Part shown: positions 1-7,830 of the stretch, one piece after another
Layout: each line of letters opens with the position of its first letter
How positions within the stretch are numbered: the stretch's first letter is position 1
Assembly (NCBI GenBank): GCA_024679635.1
Contig: JAIBDA010000010.1
Coordinates: 1-20,168 of the forward strand
Reading direction: 5' to 3'
Origin: Amphritea sp.
GTDB lineage: Bacteria > Pseudomonadota > Gammaproteobacteria > Pseudomonadales > Nitrincolaceae
DNA length: 20,168 nucleotides
Program-made: the position numbers and the translations under genes
Notes under the pieces: generated by a model
Seen by the model: only the letters and a program-made list of their open reading frames with translations
Database searches by the model: none
What the model was told of the DNA's origin: nothing

Positions 1-125
1 AGGGGATAACGAGTATCCTGACATCGCCGCTCCTGCGCATTCCTGTACTAACGGCATACCGTACATCCTGACATCGCCGCTCCTGCGCATCCATGCGCCC
101 GCGGCATACCGTACATCCTGTACAT
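1..125. repeat. Tandem ~50-bp repeat units (locus 1)
   Basis: Two consecutive units begin with ATCCTG at 15 and 65. A third partial unit begins at 115 and ends in TGTACAT just before the A-run of the prfC terminator. The period here is 50 bp. Each unit contains short inverted repeats such as GTACA-TCC-TGTAC and GCGCAT-CC-ATGCGC. Positions 1-14 look like a degenerate tail of an earlier unit, so the array may continue to the left. The same unit occurs at 12638-12718. No coding function is evident. Confidence 0.85.
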
Positions 126-162
126 AAAAAAGCCGGTATTGAGAGTGAGCTCAGTACCGGCT
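126..162 (-). terminator. Rho-independent terminator of prfC
   Basis: A 13-bp stem pairs 131-143 with 150-162 with one G-T type imperfection and a 6-nt loop. Read on the minus strand, the hairpin is followed by a T-run (126-131 are all A on the plus strand). It starts about 20 bases beyond the prfC stop codon, so it should end the prfC transcript. Confidence 0.85.
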
Positions 163-181
163 TCATAGATCAAAGATAGAA

Positions 182-1762
182 TCAGTGTTCGCGAGTAGCC
201 CGGAACTGCATATCCGGCCAGCGCTCTTCGGTCAGACTCAGATTAACACGGGTCGGCGCCAGATAGGTCAGCAGACCGCCGCCATCCAAAGCCAGATTAT
301 CACCGCCTTTTCTGCGAAGATCTTCCAGTTTTCGCTCATCGTCACATTCAACCCAACGAGCAGTGGCAATAGTTACAGGCTCGTACATGCACTCAACTTT
401 ATACTCATCATTAAGACGGTATACCACCACTTCAAACTGCAACTGACCCACAGCACCCAGAATCAGATCGTTCTTATTGATCGGTTGAAACAACTGTACC
501 GCGCCCTCTTCCGACAGTTGTTGCAAGCCTTTCTGTAGCTGCTTCATCTTCAGTGGATCTTTAGGACGTACCCGACGAAACATCTCAGGCGCAAAGTGAG
601 GAATACCGGTAAATTTCAGATCTTCGCCTTCGGTAAAGGTATCGCCAATCTGAATCGTTCCATGGTTGTGCAGCCCGATAATATCGCCGGACCAGGCCTC
701 CTCAACATTAGAGCGATCGCCCGCCAGGAAGGTTACTGCATCAGCAATTTTTACATTCTTCTTGATCCGCACATGGCGCATCTTCATGCCCCGGGTATAA
801 CTACCTGAACATACCCGCATAAACGCTATTCGGTCGCGATGTTTAGGATCCATATTGGCCTGAATTTTAAATACAAACCCAGAAAACTTCTCCTCATCAA
901 CCGCAACAGAGCGACTGAGCGTCTCCCGGGCAATGGGGGACGGGGCAATTTCAACAAAGCCATCCAGCATCTCGCGAACACCGAAGTTAGACAATGCCGT
1001 ACCAAAATAAACCGGCGTCTGACGACCTGCCAGATACTCTTCCTTATCATATTCATGACTGGCACCGCGTACCAGCTCAACTTCTTCAAGGAAGTCTTCA
1101 TACAGATCACCCAGTAACGCCTGAGCTTCTGTGCTCTCCAGGCCTTTAACCTGAACATCTTCCGAGATGATACTGCCCTGACCCGGGGTGAAAACATGGA
1201 TAGTATCGGTGTAGAGGTTATACACTCCACGGAAATCCTTACCCATGCTGATCGGCCAGGTGATCGGTGCTGCAGCTATCTTTAAAACTTCTTCAATTTC
1301 ATCCAACAGATCAATGGGATCACGAATATCCCGGTCCATCTTATTAACAAAGGAAAGAATCGGGGTATCCCGTAACCGACAAACGTCCATCAGTTTAATG
1401 GTTCGGGCCTCTACACCCTTAGCGCCATCAACGACCATTAAAGCGGAATCTACAGCCGTCAGAGTCCGATAAGTATCTTCCGAGAAATCCTCGTGTCCCG
1501 GTGTGTCCAACAAGTTCACAATCCGGCCATTATGAGGAAACTGCATCACCGAGGAGGTCACGGAGATACCCCGCTCCTTCTCCATACTCATCCAGTCAGA
1601 TGTGGCATGACGATCAGACTTTTTGCCCTTAACAGTACCGGCTTTCTGAATCAGGTTTCCGAACAACAACAGTTTTTCGGTAATCGTGGTTTTACCCGCA
1701 TCCGGGTGGGAGATAATAGCGAAAGTCCGACGGGTCGAAACTTCCTGAGAGATGCTAGACAT
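182..1762 (-). CDS. prfC: Peptide chain release factor 3 (RF3)
   Basis: RF3 is the translational GTPase that removes RF1/RF2 from the ribosome after peptide release. The 526-aa product has the usual family length. The G1 P-loop SHPDAGKT is at residues 18-25, the switch region EKERGISV at 61-68, G3 DTPGH at 86-90 and G4 NKMD at 140-143. These are followed by the RF3-type domain II and III sequence, including the [18 protein letters not shown] region and [11 protein letters not shown]. The ATG at 1762 begins [20 protein letters not shown], the expected start context just ahead of the P-loop. The upstream ribosome site is weak (a GGA-containing stretch). The gene appears monocistronic: divergent from the cyclase gene at 2043 and closed by a strong hairpin terminator. 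Cytoplasmic. Identification is secure. Confidence 0.97.
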   Translation of the reverse strand: MSSISQEVSTRRTFAIISHPDAGKTTITEKLLLFGNLIQKAGTVKGKKSDRHATSDWMSMEKERGISVTSSVMQFPHNGRIVNLLDTPGHEDFSEDTYRTLTAVDSALMVVDGAKGVEARTIKLMDVCRLRDTPILSFVNKMDRDIRDPIDLLDEIEEVLKIAAAPITWPISMGKDFRGVYNLYTDTIHVFTPGQGSIISEDVQVKGLESTEAQALLGDLYEDFLEEVELVRGASHEYDKEEYLAGRQTPVYFGTALSNFGVREMLDGFVEIAPSPIARETLSRSVAVDEEKFSGFVFKIQANMDPKHRDRIAFMRVCSGSYTRGMKMRHVRIKKNVKIADAVTFLAGDRSNVEEAWSGDIIGLHNHGTIQIGDTFTEGEDLKFTGIPHFAPEMFRRVRPKDPLKMKQLQKGLQQLSEEGAVQLFQPINKNDLILGAVGQLQFEVVVYRLNDEYKVECMYEPVTIATARWVECDDERKLEDLRRKGGDNLALDGGGLLTYLAPTRVNLSLTEERWPDMQFRATREH

Positions 1763-2042
1763 AGAGATCCGATTATTTTGAATAACTGCCCTGCCAAGAA
1801 CCTGCAGCGGCCATGAATAATTAATTGGCCGCTATTTTCGCCGATCAGCCTCCAATCCACAACCGAAAGCTATTCACCCTGTCCAGATAGGGCAAAAAAC
1901 TTACCAACTCTGTTATTTCGACATCACTTCAGCGCCTTCTATTGATCCGCATAAAGAAAAAGCTCGAATTAACCATAACCATTTGAATAACTGAAAAAGC
2001 AGGCAGAATATACACCAGTATAAGGACAGGAGTTTTTTAACC

Positions 2043-3008
2043 ATGAACTCAGATCGTAGTTTAACCAATGCCATTATTCAGGGTATTCCCAGTGACCCCG
2101 AACAACTGCGCCGTGAGTATACTCAGCTATACCGCTATAAACTTGATCTTGAAACACTACTCAATACCACTGAAGACTTTATCTACATCAAAGACCACAA
2201 CCATAAATTCATTTATGGCAGCAAAGCCTTTGCTCGTCTGACAAAACATGACTCATTTCAGGAGTTAGTCGGTAAAGATGACTTTGATATTTTCCCACCG
2301 GAACACGCCCATCGTTACTTTGAAGCTGAGCAATCCGTAATCACCGAAGGGAGGGCGCTAAGCCTTCACGAAGAGCCCTACTACGATCTGAATAATCAAC
2401 TCTGCTGGGTCAGCTCCACTAAAAACCCTGTCTTTGATGACCGGGGAAATGTGATTGGCTTAGTTGGGGTTAGCAAAGACATTACCAAGCTAAAGCGCCA
2501 GACTGAGAAAATTCAATACCTGGCTCATCATGATGATCTCACCGGACTACTCAATCATCGGGCACTGTTTGAATTTGGCGGAGTACTTTTATCCGCTGCT
2601 CAAAGAGATCATTTCAGACTCTTCGCTCTGTATTTAGATCTGGACGGTTTCAAACAGGTTAATGATCTTCATGGCCACGCCCGGGGTGATGAAGTACTGA
2701 GAACCTTCGCCCGTATCATACAAGACAGCATTCGTAATGGTGATTTGGCCGCCCGAATGGGAGGGGACGAATTTCTCATTTTAATGAGTAGTCCTTATGA
2801 ACAGGCAGATGCTGCTGAACAATTTGCAGTGCGTTTCATTGAGACTATCAGCCGCAAGCAAGAGCGATTAAGTGGCTGCAACTGCAGTATCGGCATTGCG
2901 CTAGCTCAGCAGCAAGAGACATTAAGCCCGCTCATCAAAGCTGCCGACAGTGCGATGTATACCGCTAAACGAGACCCTATAGTCCACTATGTCATTACAG
3001 AAAGATAA
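2043..3008 (+). CDS. PAS-GGDEF diguanylate cyclase
   Basis: The 321-aa protein should make the second messenger c-di-GMP from two GTP. A PAS domain covers roughly residues 35-150, ending in the usual GLVGVSKDITKLK junction. The GGDEF domain covers about 160-318, opening with HHDDLTGLLNHRALFE. The active-site GGDEF is intact at 240-244, and an inhibitory-site RxxD (R231, D234) sits exactly five residues upstream, so product feedback inhibition is expected. No membrane segment or signal peptide is visible, so it is probably cytoplasmic with the PAS domain sensing a ligand or redox signal. The start is supported by ACAGGAG at 2026-2032, about 10 nt before the ATG. It is divergent from prfC and converges with the next gene with only 33 bp between them. 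The PAS ligand cannot be read from sequence. Confidence 0.93.
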   Translation: MNSDRSLTNAIIQGIPSDPEQLRREYTQLYRYKLDLETLLNTTEDFIYIKDHNHKFIYGSKAFARLTKHDSFQELVGKDDFDIFPPEHAHRYFEAEQSVITEGRALSLHEEPYYDLNNQLCWVSSTKNPVFDDRGNVIGLVGVSKDITKLKRQTEKIQYLAHHDDLTGLLNHRALFEFGGVLLSAAQRDHFRLFALYLDLDGFKQVNDLHGHARGDEVLRTFARIIQDSIRNGDLAARMGGDEFLILMSSPYEQADAAEQFAVRFIETISRKQERLSGCNCSIGIALAQQQETLSPLIKAADSAMYTAKRDPIVHYVITER

Positions 3009-3041
3009 ATCCAGACCTTGACCGGCTTACAGTGCACATTA

Positions 3042-3695
3042 TCATTTAGAAAATCTCCAGGGCTTGTCTTGTGGCACATATAAACTAGCCTTTTTAATAC
3101 ACCGCTGAGTAATATCCGTCGCCTCAGAAAACAAAACATCCCGTCCTTCTGCTATTTTTCTCGTGTAAAGGGGAATAGTCCAACCGTAAAAAACCGCAAG
3201 ACACCGCTGTGTTTTCTGGACACCGGCCACATCTACTTCATCCCAGTTACATCGGTAACCCGCGATTGGCTGACTTGGGGCACTCTTGGAAACCAACGTA
3301 TAAGGAGTCACACTCTTTTCATCTGGTGCATGCAGCCGAACCCGCGCGATATTATCTTGAGAGTGATAGGTATATATAGCCTCGTGGGTTTCCCACTGCT
3401 CTTTTCGGTACGGGTTATATTGTATTTCACCAGCCAGTCTTGCGGAGAGATCCAACCGTTCTCCTGTTTCTTCAAGATAATTGATATCCGCTGTCGCGAT
3501 AACAGTACGGCGACCCTTCATATCGGGCTGATCACTAATAAGCTTAGTAAAAACCTGGTCAAAGGAGATCACATACGCCGGCACTTCATCAAGATCACAG
3601 CTCAGGGGCTGCGGGTCCTGCGCATAGCTGGCAGAGATACTCACTAGCGAGACTATAGTCAGCATTTGTTTAAAAACCGTGCTTGGTTCCATCAT
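3042..3695 (-). CDS. Exported protein of unknown function, four cysteines
   Basis: I do not recognise the family. From the ATG at 3695 the product is 217 aa. It opens with a basic, then hydrophobic stretch (residues 8-22) and a likely signal peptidase I site after SASYA (about residue 25), so it is probably periplasmic. The mature part is predicted mostly soluble, with beta-rich, tyrosine- and arginine-containing segments. It carries four cysteines (33, 149, 165, 199), an even number compatible with two disulfides. An in-frame TTG at 3719 would extend the reading frame, but it puts extra residues ahead of the signal peptide and is less likely. ATG 3692 is equally possible. No strong ribosome site is seen for any of these starts. 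The gene stands alone, convergent with the cyclase and divergent from the sensor kinase gene. Reality of the gene is likely; function unknown. Confidence 0.7.
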   Translation of the reverse strand: MMEPSTVFKQMLTIVSLVSISASYAQDPQPLSCDLDEVPAYVISFDQVFTKLISDQPDMKGRRTVIATADINYLEETGERLDLSARLAGEIQYNPYRKEQWETHEAIYTYHSQDNIARVRLHAPDEKSVTPYTLVSKSAPSQPIAGYRCNWDEVDVAGVQKTQRCLAVFYGWTIPLYTRKIAEGRDVLFSEATDITQRCIKKASLYVPQDKPWRFSK

Positions 3696-3856
3696 CAGAT
3701 CCGGTTTATATCCCTGCAATTGAGTATCCTCAATGATTATCAGATCGGCTGAAAGCGATGAGGTGAAGCAAAAATACCAAAGAAACAGTTCTTCTTACAA
3801 GCTTTGACCAGAAACAGTGCGACAATCTGCCACATCCATGACACAAGCCTCTTGGT

Positions 3857-3862
3857 TATAAT
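3857..3862 (+). promoter_or_regulatory. Possible -10 box for the sensor kinase operon
   Basis: A perfect TATAAT lies 24 bases before the kinase start codon at 3887. No good -35 hexamer is found at 16-18 bases spacing (the matching position reads ATCCAT), so an activator may be needed or the promoter may lie elsewhere. A start near 3869 would give a leader under 20 bases, and no strong ribosome site is present. Confidence 0.35.
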
Positions 3863-3886
3863 TTCGCTTTCTGCCAAGCTAACGTT

Positions 3887-5161
3887 ATGAACTACACCAG
3901 CAATACCCGCCATCAGCTACTTCAGCTCAGTTATATCCGTACGGTCACCATTTTTGGTCAGAGCGGGCTACTGCTTTACCTGTATATTGGCCTGCATGTC
4001 AGCCTTAATTTTTGGCTAATCGCTTTTGCCCTGATGGCGATGGCGCTATTGAACCTGTTATCACTGATTCGGCTTCGCTCGCCACTTCCGCTGACCCAAC
4101 TGGAGTTTTTCTTCCAACTGGTTGCCGATATTGCCTTTTATGTCTGCCTGCTCTATCAGGTAGGCGGAGCCGGCAACCCGTTTTCCGCGTTACTACTTAT
4201 TCCATTAATTATCAGCGCAACCTCGCTGCCAAAGAAGTTCATCTGGCTGACAGCCTTTCTGGTGACAATCAGTTACAGCCTGCTGATGCGTTTCTTTATT
4301 CCGATCACCTTGCCTGATACCGGGCATCAGCATCAGGCTACAGCATTATTTAATCTGCATATGGCCGGCATGTGGGTCAATTTTATCCTGACGGCAGTGC
4401 TGATCACCTGGTTTGTCGTCAACATCCGGGAGAACCTACAGCGTCAGGAGGTGAAACTAAACCGAACACGGGAACAGAATCTCCGTAACCAGCAACTGTT
4501 GTCTCTTGCAACAATGGCAGCAGGCACGGCCCATGAGATGGGTACCCCGCTGGCCACCATGCGGGTAGTTCTGCATGAGATGCAGTTAGATCACAGTGAC
4601 AATCCGGAGCTCCTTGACGATATTGAGCTACTTCAATCCCAGGTTGAGAACTGTTCCGACCGCTTAAAACATCTGGCAGAATCTGTAAAACAAGAGCAAA
4701 GAGATTCACGCCCACTGCCTGCCGACCAGTTTTTTCGTGAGTTGCTGGATCGCTGGCTGCTTTTGCGACCCACCGCGAATTTTAACCCACCCGAAATTCA
4801 TCTCAATGGCAACCCAACAGTCTTCAGCTCTATCCCGTTGCAACAGGCATTTATTAACCTTTTAAATAACGCTGCCGATGCTTCGGGTAAGCCGTTGCAG
4901 ATAGAAGTATCATCAGATCAACAGCAGATTCTCTTTAGCATAAAGGACCGGGGACCGGGCATTCCGCTTGAACAAGTGGAAAAACTGGGCAGTCCATTTA
5001 TAACGACTAAGGGCAAGGGGCTGGGAATCGGCCTATTTCTAACCGCTTCCGCTCTAGACAGCTACGGCGGAGAAGTCCGGCTTTTTAATCAACCTGAAGG
5101 CGGCACCCTGACCGAAGTAAAACTGCCTCTCATCAAGGAACCTCAAAACGATGAACACTAA
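3887..5161 (+). CDS. RegB/PrrB/ActS-type redox sensor histidine kinase
   Basis: This 424-aa inner-membrane kinase has about six hydrophobic segments in residues 20-180, followed by a cytoplasmic kinase core. The RegB quinone-site heptapeptide GGxxNPF is present as GGAGNPF at 93-99. The H-box AGTAHEMGTPLAT places the phospho-accepting histidine at 216. A cysteine at 256, in VENCSDRL, is exactly 40 residues later, matching the H225-C265 spacing known for the redox-active cysteine of Rhodobacter RegB. The ATPase domain has an N-box (NLLNNAADAS), a G1 box (DRGPGIP) and a G2 region (GKGLGIGL). These features predict control of kinase activity by quinone and thiol redox state. The last 11 bases overlap the response regulator gene, so the pair is translationally coupled. 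No senC/sco or respiratory gene adjoins it, so its regulon is not evident here. Confidence 0.9.
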   Translation: MNYTSNTRHQLLQLSYIRTVTIFGQSGLLLYLYIGLHVSLNFWLIAFALMAMALLNLLSLIRLRSPLPLTQLEFFFQLVADIAFYVCLLYQVGGAGNPFSALLLIPLIISATSLPKKFIWLTAFLVTISYSLLMRFFIPITLPDTGHQHQATALFNLHMAGMWVNFILTAVLITWFVVNIRENLQRQEVKLNRTREQNLRNQQLLSLATMAAGTAHEMGTPLATMRVVLHEMQLDHSDNPELLDDIELLQSQVENCSDRLKHLAESVKQEQRDSRPLPADQFFRELLDRWLLLRPTANFNPPEIHLNGNPTVFSSIPLQQAFINLLNNAADASGKPLQIEVSSDQQQILFSIKDRGPGIPLEQVEKLGSPFITTKGKGLGIGLFLTASALDSYGGEVRLFNQPEGGTLTEVKLPLIKEPQNDEH

Positions 5162-5702
5162 TGACTCCTCAGTTAAGTTTCTTATCGTCGATGATGATGA
5201 AACATTTACCCGGGTACTGAGCAAAGCCATTCAACGTCGGGGGTATGAAACTACAGTGGCCAGTTCTGCCGAAGAAGCTCTAGATCTGCTGGAAAGGTTC
5301 ACACCGGATCTGGCAACCCTGGATCTCAAAATGGATGGTGCATCCGGCATCACTCTGGTGCCTAGATTGAAAGCGCTTAATCCTAATATTAAAATTCTGA
5401 TTCTGACCGGTTATGCCAGCATTTCCACCGCTGTCGAAGCGATAAAACTAGGCGCTACCGATTATCTGGCCAAACCTGCCGATACCGATCAAATTCTGGC
5501 TAAGCTGAATGTAACAGAGCCAGACCCGGGTATTGAGATCGCAGACAAACCTATGTCGGTAGGGCGATTAGAGTGGGAACACATTCAGAAGGTACTGATC
5601 GAGCACGATGGAAACATTTCTGCCACCGCCCGAGCTTTAGGGATGCACCGCAGAACCTTGCAACGCAAACTGCAGAAACGCCCCGTCAGAGAAGAGCACT
5701 AA
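5151..5702 (+). CDS. RegA/PrrA/ActR-type response regulator
   Basis: This is the cytoplasmic partner of the upstream kinase. The 183-aa length is typical for the RegA family. The receiver domain (about residues 8-120) keeps the acidic pocket DDD at 14-16, the phospho-acceptor D58 (ATLDLKM), T86 (LTGYA) and K108 (AKPA). The C-terminal Fis-like helix-turn-helix at about 152-175 reads GNISATARALGMHRRTLQRK. This is close to the nearly invariant RegA DNA-binding helix, so the target site is probably conserved. The spacing between domains is short, as in RegA, with no AAA+ domain, so it is not an NtrC-type enhancer-binding protein. The start codon lies inside the kinase gene. It converges with the membrane protein gene at 5712 with nine bases between stops and no visible terminator. 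Confidence 0.93.
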   Translation: MNTNDSSVKFLIVDDDETFTRVLSKAIQRRGYETTVASSAEEALDLLERFTPDLATLDLKMDGASGITLVPRLKALNPNIKILILTGYASISTAVEAIKLGATDYLAKPADTDQILAKLNVTEPDPGIEIADKPMSVGRLEWEHIQKVLIEHDGNISATARALGMHRRTLQRKLQKRPVREEH

Positions 5703-5711
5703 AAAATTTAG

Positions 5712-6380
5712 TTACTGGTCATCGATATACTTTTTAGCATCAAAGGTGCGAATCCAGTCGGGATAAAACACCATCATTCCGGTCATGATAATGCCGTTCA
5801 GGAGCCCCTCAGGAAACATAATCAGCGGTAAAATCTGGATATATTCCTGATAGATTTTTTCGCCACTGTAAACATCACTTATCCAGAGTAGAAAACTCAT
5901 ACTCAGGCCGCCACAAAGAGTAGCCACACCAGCCCCCAGAAAAGCGCAAAGAAACAGATATATAAAGAAATTGGTCGGCAGTTTTGCTTCAACCCTACGC
6001 AAAATACCATAACTAACTAACACCGGAATAACGATAGTGCTGAGTCCGTTAATCGCAAAGCCATTCCAGACTTCATGCCCTATTAACGTTGTCCCTATAA
6101 GTGCCAGACTGGCCGAAAGGATAGCCAGGTCCCAACCAAACATCAGGGTTAGTACGGTGACACCGAGGAAGTGAACACCTAGCCCAGGAGAGATACCTGC
6201 ACGCATTTGCCACAACAACATCAAGCCGACAGTGGTACCTAACAACAGATGCTGAAGCTGACGACTACTGAACAATGTTGACCAGGGAGCTGACCAGAGT
6301 GCAAAACCCAACAGCGTAAAATAGCCCACCTGTGCGAACCAGAACCAGAAGCCGCTAATCAGATCAGTAGTTAAATTCAT
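5712..6380 (-). CDS. COG3235/CbiM-like integral membrane protein
   Basis: The 222-aa protein has six or so hydrophobic segments and resembles the energy-coupling-factor permease/CbiM superfamily. The best signatures are the SPGLGVHFLGVTVLTLMFGWDLA stretch (near residue 65-85) and the NGFAINGLSTIVIPVLVSYG region. It lacks the N-terminal Met-His metal ligand segment (MHIPDGF) of true CbiM/NikM cobalt and nickel transporters, beginning MNLTTDLISGFWFW instead. No ABC ATPase or T-component gene is adjacent, so transport activity is uncertain. It ends a leftward run after rimI (31-bp gap), suggesting co-transcription. The ATG is preceded by a weak GGA-containing site. Family assignment is fairly confident; substrate and activity are not known. 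Confidence 0.75.
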   Translation of the reverse strand: MNLTTDLISGFWFWFAQVGYFTLLGFALWSAPWSTLFSSRQLQHLLLGTTVGLMLLWQMRAGISPGLGVHFLGVTVLTLMFGWDLAILSASLALIGTTLIGHEVWNGFAINGLSTIVIPVLVSYGILRRVEAKLPTNFFIYLFLCAFLGAGVATLCGGLSMSFLLWISDVYSGEKIYQEYIQILPLIMFPEGLLNGIIMTGMMVFYPDWIRTFDAKKYIDDQ

Positions 6381-6411
6381 ATCGGAATCCGTTTATAAAA
6401 CTGTACTGATA

Positions 6412-6882
6412 CTACCCCGCTATGAACTCAGGAAGATTGCTACAGCTCATTAAAATCGCATCCTCCCTCCCTGTATCGGTTGGGTAATAACCTTTACGCA
6501 AGCCATCCTGCTGATAGCCTAAACGTCGATAAAGGCTTAACGCAGCAAGGTTTGAACTGCGTACTTCAAGCATATTTCGGACAATTCCCCGGCGAAGAAG
6601 TTGCTCATGGATAAATTTCAGCACCTCCTCTGCTAACCCCTTACCGCGCTGGCCAGGCCGAGTGGCTATCTGTAACAACTCTGCTTCATCCAACACAGTT
6701 GATAGCAGGGCAAAGCCGTTTAGCTGACCACTCTGCCACAGGCCCACAGATAAATATCGATCTCCGGTTATATACGAGTGTAGCTGACTATCGGACCATG
6801 GCGGGACAAAACAACAAGCTTCAATTTCAGAAAGGGAAGGCAGATCCTCAACCACTAACAGGCGTAGGGACTTACTGCTCAT
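6412..6882 (-). CDS. rimI: Ribosomal protein S18-alanine N-acetyltransferase
   Basis: RimI transfers acetyl from acetyl-CoA to the N-terminal alanine of ribosomal protein S18. The GNAT fold is shown by the acetyl-CoA loop RPGQRGKGLAEEVL and by the catalytic-region motif MLEVRSSNLAALSLYRRLGY, with the family glutamate and tyrosine. The C-terminal GYYPTDTGREDAILM stretch is typical of RimI. A longer frame opens at 6930, but the ATG at 6882 gives MSSKSLRLL and a 156-aa protein of normal length. It overlaps the end of the upstream holD-like gene by 11 bases, implying translational coupling. The holD-rimI adjacency is also found in Escherichia coli. Confidence 0.93.
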   Translation of the reverse strand: MSSKSLRLLVVEDLPSLSEIEACCFVPPWSDSQLHSYITGDRYLSVGLWQSGQLNGFALLSTVLDEAELLQIATRPGQRGKGLAEEVLKFIHEQLLRRGIVRNMLEVRSSNLAALSLYRRLGYQQDGLRKGYYPTDTGREDAILMSCSNLPEFIAG

Positions 6883-7792
6883 CGATAACAACTGCCTGTT
6901 GCAGGTGATCCAGCAGTGGCTGAAGATCACTCCAGACTTCCCGCTTACAACCCGGCAACATCATCATCTCTGTCAGGCTGGCACTAGCCAGGGTTTTAAC
7001 ATCAGAGCGCAGGCTGAACAGCATGCCCCGCAGTTGATCTAGAGACTCCTGCCGTTCAAGCACCATCTGAGCGGCGGACTCTCCCAATAACAGCACCGTT
7101 TTCACCGGGGCTTTTTCTAAGCTTTTCTTCAGCTTATGTTGTACTGTGAGACGCGCCTGCTCGGCCCCCTGGTCCAATGATTTGCTGGCAAACATCGGCC
7201 AGGGCAGAGTGTAGTAATCAGCAGCACTGCCACCAACCAAACCGATAGAGCGAAGAATTTTATCCAACAAAATTTGGTGATGAGCATCCGCCTGACCACT
7301 CCCCTGCCGTGTGACTGAGGATACCGGCGGCAGTGAATCGATCACTAAACAATCCTGATAGGCCATAAAGGCTAATTTGAAGGGTTTCTGCTCAGTTTGT
7401 TCAGCGGGCTCGGGCAGATCAATCACTGCCACGTCGGGCTGAGATACGGCCAAGACTTCTGCGACTGGTACAGGTACAGATTCAGGCGGAGTGACTGGCT
7501 GCGGCGTCGGTTGAACCTTTACTTTCTCTGGTTTCGCCTCAACCGGTGCACCAAAACTGGCACTGAGTTCTGCCCGGGCTTGCTTCGCCGCAATGGCACG
7601 GTCGGCTGGATTAAGGAAAGACGCCGCAGCGGTTCCCTGAGGATTATCCAGTGATTGAGCAGATTCACTTTCTGGCCAGCAGTATTCCCACACCCAATCA
7701 GGAGTGGGTCGCGCACCGGGCAATTGTCGGCGTGGTAACCAGCTAGCAATGCCCATCGTTTCCAGATACTGATGTCGCAGCGACTGCTCCAT
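6872..7792 (-). CDS. holD: Probable DNA polymerase III psi subunit (HolD-like), long form
   Basis: HolD (psi) bridges chi to the clamp-loader ATPases of the replisome. Identification rests on three observations. The N-terminus (LRHQYLETMGIASWLPRR, residues 5-22) resembles the HolD start, which runs LQQLGITQWSLRRPG in E. coli. The C-terminal block LASASLTEMMMLPGCKREVWSDLQ (268-291) resembles the E. coli block around SPALTDLRANPTARAALWQQ. The gene also overlaps rimI, as expected for holD. At 306 aa it is more than twice the E. coli length of 137, with a proline/valine-rich, probably disordered linker at about 85-135. The LLLGESAAQ segment (234-242) also recalls the uracil-DNA glycosylase superfamily, but the catalytic water-activating motif is not seen. 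A weak AAAGGG ribosome site precedes the ATG. An alternative call is a conserved hypothetical with a degenerate glycosylase-like fold. Confidence 0.65.
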   Translation of the reverse strand: MEQSLRHQYLETMGIASWLPRRQLPGARPTPDWVWEYCWPESESAQSLDNPQGTAAASFLNPADRAIAAKQARAELSASFGAPVEAKPEKVKVQPTPQPVTPPESVPVPVAEVLAVSQPDVAVIDLPEPAEQTEQKPFKLAFMAYQDCLVIDSLPPVSSVTRQGSGQADAHHQILLDKILRSIGLVGGSAADYYTLPWPMFASKSLDQGAEQARLTVQHKLKKSLEKAPVKTVLLLGESAAQMVLERQESLDQLRGMLFSLRSDVKTLASASLTEMMMLPGCKREVWSDLQPLLDHLQQAVVIDEQ

Positions 7793-7830
7793 ATTCTGTT
7801 GCCCTTTTGTAGCTTAACTTTCCAACCGGC

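Noticed and set aside
1651..1860. 69-codon minus-strand ORF overlapping the prfC start
   Set aside because: It lies in another frame over the prfC 5' end and has no recognisable domain; a shadow frame.
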